Assembly: GCF_007786445.1 (NCBI RefSeq)
Contig: NZ_VNJI01000017.1
Span: 62,001 to 126,000 of the forward strand
Source of the DNA: Paenibacillus cremeus
Lineage (GTDB): Bacteria; Bacillota; Bacilli; Paenibacillales; NBRC-103111
DNA: 64,000 nt
Direction: 5' to 3'
Positions 8,902-16,027 of the stretch are shown in pieces. The position numbers and the translations under genes were made by a program. The notes under the pieces were generated by a model. The model worked only from the letters and a program-made list of their open reading frames with translations. It was not told where the DNA came from and did no database searches. Every line of letters starts with the position of its first letter. The first letter of the stretch is position 1.

Positions 8902-9828
8902 TTGAGTTCAAGATTTGTCAGTTCACTGGAAAATATCTTGGTGAATTGTAAGTTTTTTCGCTATGGTTTCTTTGTTCTTTTGGTTTTAGTTCCACTTGCA
9001 ACGAAGGTTACTCATCAAGATATTTCGTCGCTGTACATTCTGACTTTAATATTTTTAGGTCTTGGCTTTTCAGACATATCAAAGCCAGCCTTATTTCTTC
9101 TTTGTACATGTGTTGTATTTGCCCGTTCATTCATTGATGATGGTATAGAACACATTGAAGCAATGTTGTGCCGTTTAATCTCATTTACGTTAGTTGTTTT
9201 TATTTCAGCCACTATGACAAAACACTATCACAAAATTAAAAAGCAAGAAAAAGAACTAACCATTGCACTTGCAAAAGCATTAGACTCAAGGGATTCGTAC
9301 ACGGCAAACCATTCTGAAAATGTAGCGAATTACGCTATAAAGATTGCTAAAGAAATGAATTTGAACGCCACTCAGTGCGAAGCTATTTATACCGGTGGCT
9401 TGCTGCACGATATCGGGAAAATCGGCGTTCCGGAACATATTTTGATGAAAGCAGATAAACTAACCGCCGACGAATACGAGTTAATAAAATTACATCCTGT
9501 AATTGGTTATGAAACGCTAAAGCATATTTCTGATTTTAAAACAAATGGTGTATTGGACATCGTGTTATTTCATCACGAAAGATACGATGGCAAAGGCTAT
9601 CCAAAGGGGTTAAAGGGTGAACAAATACCACTTTTTGCGCGTATTATTTCCGTTGCAGATTCCTTCGATGCGATGGCTTCAAGACGGCTTTACAGAAATG
9701 TCATGGCACTTGACGACATCATGGGTGAAATAGATAAGAACAAGGGCACGCAATTCGATCCACAGATAGTCGAAGTTTTTATTAAGCTTTTGAAGATAAG
9801 GGAAATAGAAATCCGATCAGAACAATAA
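8902..9828 (+). CDS. Membrane-anchored HD-GYP domain phosphodiesterase
   Basis: 308 aa, TTG start. Residues about 15-110 form four or five membrane helices. A short linker (KIKKQEKELTIALAKALDSRD) leads to an HD-GYP domain with HDIGKIG (H169, D170), HHERYDGKGYP (GYP at 232-234) and the downstream FARIISVADSFDAM. HD-GYP proteins hydrolyse cyclic di-GMP or related dinucleotides; all expected metal ligands appear present. The N-terminal membrane part has no recognisable sensory family. It lies between a MarR gene and two small membrane protein genes. Confidence 0.88.
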   Translation: MSSRFVSSLENILVNCKFFRYGFFVLLVLVPLATKVTHQDISSLYILTLIFLGLGFSDISKPALFLLCTCVVFARSFIDDGIEHIEAMLCRLISFTLVVFISATMTKHYHKIKKQEKELTIALAKALDSRDSYTANHSENVANYAIKIAKEMNLNATQCEAIYTGGLLHDIGKIGVPEHILMKADKLTADEYELIKLHPVIGYETLKHISDFKTNGVLDIVLFHHERYDGKGYPKGLKGEQIPLFARIISVADSFDAMASRRLYRNVMALDDIMGEIDKNKGTQFDPQIVEVFIKLLKIREIEIRSEQ

Positions 9829-9852
9829 ATTCTTTGGAGAGAGGAATATGCT

Positions 9853-10341
9853 ATGGCGATAACCATATGTCTATCTGCAAGCTTGGCGTTTTTCATCTTT
9901 TTTATTGTTACAGACAGGCATCTTCATCTATTCGAAATTTTAGTTTGCTGGATGGTTTTCATTTTCATCTACGGGGATATAATGGCAATCTTAACTTTGA
10001 ATTTAAAATTCATCACTATAGATACCGATCTTGAAAAGATTTGGTCTTTTTTTTGTATCCGGTTTATGTTAGTTCCTTCGATCGTCGTATGTCTTATTGA
10101 TCGCTTTGCATCGATTCGTTTTTGGGGTATGAAGATCATTTTATTTTCAATTGCTACAAGCTGTCTGGTAGGCATAGAATATACACTTGATTGGGCGAGC
10201 ATTCTTCATCATACGCATTGGCATCTATGGTGGTCGTTTATTGTGTGGAGTGCGCTTATTTTAGTTGCTTATGCGCTAACTAGTGTGTTTCGTATTATTT
10301 TCAAGAAGGATGTGATACGTTATGATCGAGCTTCCAGTTAG
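9853..10341 (+). CDS. Small integral membrane protein, possibly CBO0543-like
   Basis: 162 aa with five predicted spans and a late HHTHWHLWWSF segment reminiscent of the aromatic/His motif in CBO0543-type proteins. TTGGAGAGAGG lies about 10 bases upstream of ATG 9853. It overlaps the next gene by 20 bases, indicating translational coupling. No function known. Confidence 0.7.
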   Translation: MAITICLSASLAFFIFFIVTDRHLHLFEILVCWMVFIFIYGDIMAILTLNLKFITIDTDLEKIWSFFCIRFMLVPSIVVCLIDRFASIRFWGMKIILFSIATSCLVGIEYTLDWASILHHTHWHLWWSFIVWSALILVAYALTSVFRIIFKKDVIRYDRASS

Positions 10342-10822
10342 CTTCGATGCCAACGAGTGGTTTATTCTATCATCGCTCATTATAACGTATGGGTTAATGT
10401 TATTACTTCCGAAGCGGTTTCCGCGCACCATCACGATCCTGCTCTTCTTATTTACAACGATTATCGCCAAAATGTTTGATTTAATTTTAGCAACACCGCC
10501 ATATGATCTTTATGACATCAATGATACTCCGGGATATGAGTTATTTGATTTATTTACGTGGTTTCTTTATCCTCCATTTGGTTATTTTCTGGTTTATCTT
10601 TATGACCGATGGCATTTGAACGGCATTTATAAATGGTTTTATATTTTAGCTTTTTCTATGTTTTCGGTGGGTTTTGAGTGGCTTACGAATCAATTTCATG
10701 TATATCAATACAATGGCTGGAACGTTATATACTCACTTCCTATTTATTTAATCGTTATCTGTTTTACTTTACTGTATTATCATTTTATTAAATGGTATTT
10801 CCTAAAAACGATAAATAGATAA
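10322..10822 (+). CDS. Small integral membrane protein
   Basis: 166 aa, about five membrane spans, with an acidic-aromatic loop (PPYDLYDINDTPGYELFD) between spans two and three and YDRWHLNGIYKWFY in the middle. The start lies inside the end of the preceding gene, so the pair probably makes a complex. I do not recognise the family firmly; it has the shape of the CBO0543-type proteins. Confidence 0.7.
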   Translation: MIELPVSFDANEWFILSSLIITYGLMLLLPKRFPRTITILLFLFTTIIAKMFDLILATPPYDLYDINDTPGYELFDLFTWFLYPPFGYFLVYLYDRWHLNGIYKWFYILAFSMFSVGFEWLTNQFHVYQYNGWNVIYSLPIYLIVICFTLLYYHFIKWYFLKTINR

Positions 10823-10859
10823 TTAAAGTCAAAAGTCTGATACAAGGAGATGTTTAATT

Positions 10860-11080
10860 CTGGATCAAATACTCAATCATAGAGGCATTAATTATGACAT
10901 CGGCACATTTACGCGCGGCAAAGACTCGTCTTCCCGGGATTTGTTTGATCCTGCTATTGTGCGGCGGGAAATGGAAATAATAAAAAATGATTTGCATTGT
11001 AACGCCGTGAGAATTTCCGGACAAGAAATATCAAGACTGACAACGGCTGCTGAATTTGCGATCGCTAAACAAACGGCACG
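10860..11080 (+). pseudogene. N-terminal fragment of a conserved Bacillales protein fused to a NUDIX gene
   Basis: From a CTG at 10860 (AAGGAGA 9 bases upstream) the frame reads LNHRGINYDIGTFTRGKDSS, continues through FDPAIVRREMEIIKNDLHCN and AVRISGQEISRLTTAAEFAI, then merges in frame into the NUDIX gene. The segment resembles the start of a larger Firmicute protein (sometimes annotated as hypothetical or abortive-infection-like) whose body should continue for 200 or more residues. That body is missing here. I infer a deletion joining this fragment to the NUDIX gene. The CTG may be a decayed ATG. Confidence 0.5.
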
Positions 11081-11108
11081 TTTCTTAAAACGTATAGGAG
11101 GGAAAAGA

Positions 11109-11549
11109 TTGATAAGAACTACTGGCAGAGCTTTTTTGATACAGGACAGTAATCTGCTTGCTGTAAGATACAAGGATAAAGACAAAGTATACTATGCGTT
11201 ACCAGGTGGCGGTCAGGAAAAATTTGAATCATTACATAGCAATCTTCAACGTGAGTACCAAGAGGAACTAGGGATTGATATTCAGATTGGAGAACTTCTA
11301 TTTGTTCGTGAATGGATTGACAAAGAGCAGAATATTCATCAAATCGAGTTCATATTTAAGTGTTCTCCTCTTGTAAAGGTTTTGAAATTGGAAAGCGAAA
11401 TTCCTGATGGAAACCAAATTGGAATCGAGTGGCTACCATTAATGGACATTATGAGTTATCATATTTATCCTTTAGAAATGCGTGAACATTTGCACACCTT
11501 GATTCAGAGAAATACAAAAGTACCAATATATCTGGGAGAAGGAAAATAA
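11109..11549 (+). CDS. NUDIX hydrolase
   Basis: 146 aa from TTG 11109, which has AGGAGGG 6 bases upstream, the best start signal in the area. The NUDIX box GGGQEKFESLHSNLQREYQE, then ELGI, matches G-x5-E-x7-R-E-x2-E-E-x-G. Family members hydrolyse nucleoside diphosphates linked to another moiety; substrate unknown. The frame is also open upstream into the fragment at 10860, so an extended fusion protein of about 230 aa could be made if that CTG is used. Confidence 0.85.
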   Translation: MIRTTGRAFLIQDSNLLAVRYKDKDKVYYALPGGGQEKFESLHSNLQREYQEELGIDIQIGELLFVREWIDKEQNIHQIEFIFKCSPLVKVLKLESEIPDGNQIGIEWLPLMDIMSYHIYPLEMREHLHTLIQRNTKVPIYLGEGK

Positions 11550-11593
11550 CCATTATTTTGACGCGGCTCATCGCTGGGTCGAAGGGGACGTTC

Positions 11594-11650
11594 AGCTAAC
11601 GGATTACGAGAGCGCGGCGGTGGATCCGATCCACCGCTCTTACGCATTGC
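11594..11650. repeat. Dispersed intergenic repeat, copy 5 (longest match to copy 1)
   Basis: GCTAACGGATTACGAGAGCG followed by CGGCGGTGG and a self-complementary stretch (GGATCCGATCCACC). Same order as at 3931: a conserved head, then a short hairpin. Confidence 0.5.
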
Positions 11651-11741
11651 TGCGCGTTCGCTCAACTAAAGTGCAGTAATATTCAATGAACGGTGTATAT
11701 GTTAAATTAAGGATATTAAAAATTTGGGAGGAGGCATATTT

Positions 11742-12401
11742 TTGAATAAAGTCGATACAGTAATATTTGACCTTGACCAAACACTACTTGATAAAAATCA
11801 GTCATTATTAAATTTTGCCAATTATCAATATGAACAGTCCTCTTTAGTCAGATTCATTCCAAATAAGCAGGACTTTATAGTGAAATTTTCCGAACTAAAC
11901 AATATTGTCATGCCTAAAGAGGAAGTGTATGAAAAGTTAGTACATATTTTCAATATAGACAAGAGCTTACATGCTGAATTACTTAATGATTTGGACAACA
12001 ATTTTCATGTTTACAGTGTTGGATTTCCTGGATTGCACGAGATGCTTAAAACATTAAAGGAACGTGGATATAAATTAGGGATAATCACAAATGGCAGAGA
12101 TTTTTACCAACGAAACAAAATCTCCGCTTTGGGAATATCAGATTATTTTAATGAGATCGTTACATCAGGTGCGGTGAATATTAAAAAACCAGACCATGCA
12201 ATATTTCGAATTGTTTTAAATAATTTACAATCTTCAAGTGAGCGTTCCGTATTTATTGGGGATAGTCTTAAGGCTGATGTAATTCCTGCTAAAGAACTTG
12301 GGATGTTCACTATTCTAAAAAGTAATGATTCCTCATCAACAGTACCTGATGCAATTTGCGATGATTTAACGAAAATACCCAACATTATTTTGAGTTTGTA
12401 A
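11742..12401 (+). CDS. HAD-superfamily hydrolase
   Basis: 219-aa phosphatase-like HAD protein. TTG 11742 follows GGGAGGAGG by about 9 bases; the open frame further upstream overlaps that site. Motif I FDLDQTLLD (D10, D12), motif II GIITNGRD, motif III KKPDHAIF (Lys) and motif IV VFIGDSLKADV are all present, with a helical cap between I and II. It resembles the YjjG/pyrimidine-5'-nucleotidase and phosphoglycolate-phosphatase-like group. It sits next to, but probably outside, the transposon. Confidence 0.87.
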   Translation: MNKVDTVIFDLDQTLLDKNQSLLNFANYQYEQSSLVRFIPNKQDFIVKFSELNNIVMPKEEVYEKLVHIFNIDKSLHAELLNDLDNNFHVYSVGFPGLHEMLKTLKERGYKLGIITNGRDFYQRNKISALGISDYFNEIVTSGAVNIKKPDHAIFRIVLNNLQSSSERSVFIGDSLKADVIPAKELGMFTILKSNDSSSTVPDAICDDLTKIPNIILSL

Positions 12402-12413
12402 CATGTGCTGTTG

Positions 12414-12430
12414 AACTAACGGAGAACATT
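12414..12430. repeat. Dispersed intergenic repeat, copy 6 (head only)
   Basis: AACTAACGGAGAACATT just after the HAD stop resembles the head of the repeat family. It is short and could be chance. Confidence 0.3.
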
Positions 12431-12440
12431 AATTTAACAC

Positions 12441-12465
12441 AAGCTGCTTCGGCAGCTTTTTTTGT
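12441..12465 (+). terminator. Rho-independent terminator of the HAD gene
   Basis: AAGCTGC-TTCG-GCAGCTT, a stable 7-bp stem with a TTCG tetraloop, followed by TTTTTG. Confidence 0.9.
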
Positions 12466-12496
12466 TTGTTCCGAAAACTGAGGTATGCGCATAGTT

Positions 12497-12538
12497 AGAA
12501 CAAATGTTCCTGAAATGGATCGAGAAGCTCATTATTAT
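12497..12538 (+). promoter_or_regulatory. LexA/SOS-box and promoter upstream of the first TniQ gene
   Basis: AGAACAAATGTTCC (12497-12510) matches the Gram-positive LexA box CGAACRNRYGTTYC at every position but the first. It abuts a plausible promoter: CTGAAA (12510-12515), 17 bases, TATTAT (12533-12538). Binding of LexA there would block the -35 region. The consensus is established knowledge from Bacillus; regulation here is inference. Confidence 0.55.
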
Positions 12539-12592
12539 GTTAAAATAAAGTAAATAAATGTAAATAAAATAAAGATAGAAAGGTGATAAAAA

Positions 12593-14320
12593 GTGAGCTC
12601 AATTATTGAAATTAAAGATGAGGAGAGTCTAATTAGTTTTGTATACAGGTTGGCGGCAAAGAATTTCTATGATTCAATTCAGAGCTTCTCGTCGACATGG
12701 GGCATTAAAAAAATGAGAATGGATAATAATTTGTTTACCGATAACGCAATTGCTGAGTTGCATAGATTGACAGGTATCGAGAAAAGTGTATTATTTGAGC
12801 GAAGTAATGATTTTTTAATTGAAAAACATGGATGGAATTTCTTCGATAAAAATGTTAAAAGAAATTCTGTTAAATACTGTCCACAATGCATTCAAAACGG
12901 ACCGGTGCACAAGTATTTATGGATGTTGGAGCCAGTCACGGTTTGCCTAGAACATCAGAGTGTGCTTTTGGATCGGTGTCAAAACTGTAAAGAGAAGATA
13001 TCAATTCACAATCTAATGAATGGTAATTGCGAGAAGTGCTGCTTTCAATTTGATCAAGCCACTTCGCAATTCATAACCGAACCGACATTTATTCAATCTC
13101 AAAGCCTGATACAGAATAAATTGGTGGGGATTTTACAAAACAATTCGAAGAATATTATCGAGGGTTTAAGTTTAGAAAACTATATGATATTGGTAAATTC
13201 AAGTTTACACTTACTAAAAGGTTTGAAGAGCTTTATCGGCGATCCGATAGAAATTAAATCGTTTTTTACGAAAAACAATTTTTATGAAAACAATCGATCG
13301 TTATACAACCATGCCAACGTATTGTGGATGTACCAAGACTTCCCGGTTAACTTCCAAACTGTCTTAGAGAATGTATTTCAACTCCCAATAAAAAATAGAG
13401 CTACAAAGCTTAGGTCATTTTATTGTATTTCAAGCTTGGAGCAATTTCGCGATCTGGTTCATGAAGCCGGCAGGATCATTGATAAATTGAATGAACGCAT
13501 GGCTAATGTTACTGGCGCACTACCGTCGCGCCAATCTAGTAGAAAAAAGAAGAGGGGTTGTCAGGTAAGTAAGAACATCGTCAATGTAACGTTCTCGCCA
13601 ACAAATGATTATATTAGACGAAATGAGGCAGCCACCATTTTAGGTATTGGTGAAAGGGAACAGGTAAACAACATCGTCGAATGCGGATTCTTATCCTTAT
13701 ATAAGTTTCCAAGTAGTCAATATTATTTGCTGAAAAACGAAGTAATTGATTTTCTGAAAAAGTATCGAGGAAAGTATGATGAGGAGATCCAGGGAATTAG
13801 TTTTTATACGGTATTGCAAAAATTCGCTAATCCTTCGTTTAAGCTTACGGATATTCTGAAGTTTATTGAAAATGGGCTTCTAACTCCACATGTAAATGTC
13901 CCGGATGGAAAGCTTTCCGACACGATCTTTTCTGATCAAGAGATACAAAATTGTATTGAGATTCTCCGTCAGAGGAAAAAAGAAAAAAACGGGATATCAA
14001 AAGACGAGTTGAGGAGGCTTCTAAAGGTTGATTATCGCACCATTATAAAACTCGAGGAGAGGGGCATTTTAGAGCCGGTAATAAGCATTTCTAAAACTGG
14101 AAGAAGACGTACCAGCTACTACAGTCCGGTTGATGTTGAAATATTTCAAAAACGCTATATTAGTATTAAAGTCGCATCCGAACGTTTTCAAATTCCAGAA
14201 AGCAAAATTCGTAAACTGATTTATGACGGAAGGTTGCATGACGCATTTGAAGGTCTACACAGAAAATATGTCTTTCATGTTGATGATATTGAAAAGTTAT
14301 TTGCTGAAGAGACTGGGTAA
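12593..14320 (+). CDS. TniQ/TnsD-family transposition target-selection protein 1
   Basis: 575 aa, GTG start with AAGGTGA 7 bases upstream. The TniQ zinc-binding pattern is visible: KYCPQC (C96, C99), VCLEH (C118, H121), CQNC (C129, C132) and a further CEKCC. TniQ/TnsD proteins recognise the target DNA or a targeting partner and recruit the TnsC ATPase. The C-terminal half (from about residue 335) contains two or three helix-turn-helix-like units with MerR/excisionase-type wording (NEAATILGIGEREQ, ISKDELRRLLKVDYRTIIKL, KVASERFQIPESKIRKLI), as in site-specific TnsD proteins. A second, different TniQ is at 16028. It may be SOS controlled. Confidence 0.85.
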   Translation: MSSIIEIKDEESLISFVYRLAAKNFYDSIQSFSSTWGIKKMRMDNNLFTDNAIAELHRLTGIEKSVLFERSNDFLIEKHGWNFFDKNVKRNSVKYCPQCIQNGPVHKYLWMLEPVTVCLEHQSVLLDRCQNCKEKISIHNLMNGNCEKCCFQFDQATSQFITEPTFIQSQSLIQNKLVGILQNNSKNIIEGLSLENYMILVNSSLHLLKGLKSFIGDPIEIKSFFTKNNFYENNRSLYNHANVLWMYQDFPVNFQTVLENVFQLPIKNRATKLRSFYCISSLEQFRDLVHEAGRIIDKLNERMANVTGALPSRQSSRKKKRGCQVSKNIVNVTFSPTNDYIRRNEAATILGIGEREQVNNIVECGFLSLYKFPSSQYYLLKNEVIDFLKKYRGKYDEEIQGISFYTVLQKFANPSFKLTDILKFIENGLLTPHVNVPDGKLSDTIFSDQEIQNCIEILRQRKKEKNGISKDELRRLLKVDYRTIIKLEERGILEPVISISKTGRRRTSYYSPVDVEIFQKRYISIKVASERFQIPESKIRKLIYDGRLHDAFEGLHRKYVFHVDDIEKLFAEETG

Positions 14321-14382
14321 CGGTCTCTTTTTTCATTTCTCGAAATATAATAAAGGTGAATAAAGAATGGTGGTGATCATCG

Positions 14383-14589
14383 TTGAATTCGGAATGGAAA
14401 AGTAATGAACGGTTGCGGTGGACGCCTGATGCAGATCAATTTCTAAGGGAGATAATCAAGATAAACCAACATGAATCTCACATGAACCTAGCTCGAAAAA
14501 TACTGAATCATTCATTGATCGAGGGCAGGTCCCTTGGTGCAGTAGAACAACGGATTGGATGGATGAGAGCCCATTTGCGAAAAAGTTGA
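14383..14589 (+). CDS. Small protein with a SANT/Myb-like outline
   Basis: 68 aa, TTG start, GGTGGTGAT about 7 bases upstream. RLRWTPDADQFLREIIK followed by a long helix and RSLGAVEQRIGWMRAHLRK is the spacing of a single Myb/SANT-type three-helix DNA-binding unit. No family match is certain. It lies within the transposon between the first TniQ gene and the regulator block, ending in a shared terminator. Confidence 0.6.
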   Translation: MNSEWKSNERLRWTPDADQFLREIIKINQHESHMNLARKILNHSLIEGRSLGAVEQRIGWMRAHLRKS

Positions 14590-14619
14590 AAGACCGATTC
14601 AATCGGTCTTTCAACTTTT
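14581..14619. terminator. Bidirectional terminator between convergent genes
   Basis: A 19-bp perfect stem, AAAAGTTGAAAGACCGATT pairing with its complement around a single C. It has T-runs in both directions and overlaps the stop of the plus-strand gene. Confidence 0.9.
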
Positions 14620-14622
14620 TCT

Positions 14623-14904
14623 TCAAGAGAATAATTTCTGCAGTCGGAATTTTTTACTTACCACATCTTCTGCTTGTTCATAAAGTTTACGAAACCAAAT
14701 TGGAGCGTCCATCAATGTTTTACTCCCACTGAGAAGATTGCATTTTAAGTCACCGGTAGCATTATCTGGTACGGTAATGCAAGCCTGAAATCTGAATTCG
14801 CCTTGAATTTGTAAAAACCAGAATGTATATGATTTTGGATAGCCTAAGTGTATGTGCATCTTATAAAAATTTGGGTCATTTATTAAAAATTTATAATTTT
14901 GCAC
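14623..14904 (-). CDS. Hypothetical protein in transposon
   Basis: 93 aa from GTG 14904, chosen because GGAGGTGA lies 7 bases upstream and the longer frame runs through that site. No recognised domain; it is predicted mostly beta, with several aromatic residues (SYTFWFLQIQGEFRF). It is transcribed divergently from the XRE regulator and shares the intergenic inverted repeat with it, so it may be under that regulator. Confidence 0.6.
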   Translation of the reverse strand: MQNYKFLINDPNFYKMHIHLGYPKSYTFWFLQIQGEFRFQACITVPDNATGDLKCNLLSGSKTLMDAPIWFRKLYEQAEDVVSKKFRLQKLFS

Positions 14905-14954
14905 AAATATCACCTCCATCATCCATTTTGACCACTTATATACGTTTAAATTCT

Positions 14955-14993
14955 CCTTAAATATTAAATAATGATAAAATCTAATATTTTAGG
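14955..14993. promoter_or_regulatory. Inverted repeat, candidate operator
   Basis: CCTTAAATATTA (14955-14966), 15 bases, TAATATTTTAGG (14982-14993); 11 of 12 positions pair. The spacer contains a TAAAAT -10-like hexamer and the right arm overlaps the ribosome site of the XRE gene. This is a plausible autoregulatory site. Confidence 0.5.
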
Positions 14994-15005
14994 AGAGTGC
15001 TATAT

Positions 15006-15911
15006 TTGATGATACGCATTGGAGAGAATTTATTGTTTTCGGTAGCTGATTTACAAGGACTTGAAATTTCAAATTGTAAATTGTATATGCTGTTGCCGGC
15101 TACATTCGAAAATGATTTACTAAAAATGGCAGAAATGTTCAAGGTTATTATATTAGAAGTTGAAAATTTATCTGGCAGTAACCATGATCGACCAGAAAGT
15201 CAACTTTTTATAGGAATGGATACATTAGATAATGATGATGTTAATTATTCTACTGAAGAGGGTATGTTCTCTTTCGGTAGTTATCCGGAAGTCAGAAAAA
15301 AAATTGGATCAAACCTAAGAGCCGCATTAAAGAAGAAGGGATTAACTCAGGCAAAAGCCGCAAAAGCTCTTGGAATTTCGGCTGCTGCAATGAGTAATCT
15401 CGTTAAAGGCGATACGTCCTTAAAAACGGAGACGGTCGCAATGATTAAATCAAGGCTGGATATAGATCGAGATGTTTTGTTTCGCGGAGTAAGGTGGGAT
15501 GATAACGCATATGAAAACAACAATGGAACTGCTACTGAAGTTGAAGTAGATAGTGACATGGAATCGCTAATTTCAGTTGTTTCAAATATAGACCAAAAAC
15601 ACGATAGGAATGTTCTGAAGAATGTCTTAAAGAACCTAATTAAAACTGCAGATTTGATTGGAATTGACAACACAAACTCGATACTCAATGAAATCTTTGC
15701 TCTGATCAAGCGCGGTAACGATCATAATCGAGACGCAGATCAATTATTTGATACAAACTATTGGTTTATCGAAGAATACACTCATCTACTGAGTCAAATC
15801 TCGAAATCAATTACCTCATATCCTCCCGGTGTTCAAACTACAATGAGTACAATTTCACAATACATTGATTTTATAATAGCACAGAACAAAAAACAGCGAG
15901 AGCTTGGTTAA
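15006..15911 (+). CDS. XRE-family helix-turn-helix regulator
   Basis: 301 aa from TTG 15006 (AGGAGAG 8 bases upstream); ATG 15009 is an alternative. Residues about 95-155 form an XRE/Cro HTH: KIGSNLRAALKKKGLTQAKA, AKALGISAAAMSNLVKG and a third helix. The N-terminal 90 residues are an unrecognised acidic domain and the C-terminal 130 are helical. It probably controls the neighbouring transposition genes and itself, as the inverted repeat in its leader suggests. Regulators beside tnsABC-type genes are common, but this architecture is not one I can name. Confidence 0.75.
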   Translation: MMIRIGENLLFSVADLQGLEISNCKLYMLLPATFENDLLKMAEMFKVIILEVENLSGSNHDRPESQLFIGMDTLDNDDVNYSTEEGMFSFGSYPEVRKKIGSNLRAALKKKGLTQAKAAKALGISAAAMSNLVKGDTSLKTETVAMIKSRLDIDRDVLFRGVRWDDNAYENNNGTATEVEVDSDMESLISVVSNIDQKHDRNVLKNVLKNLIKTADLIGIDNTNSILNEIFALIKRGNDHNRDADQLFDTNYWFIEEYTHLLSQISKSITSYPPGVQTTMSTISQYIDFIIAQNKKQRELG

Positions 15912-16027
15912 GTAAAACTGAATATAAAATAGGCGAGAAGCGTTGCAAGACGCTTCTTTTTCTATTTTCTTTGAAAATCAGTAATTTCATTAAACCCGAT
16001 ATTTTGAATTTCCTGGCTATGATGTAA

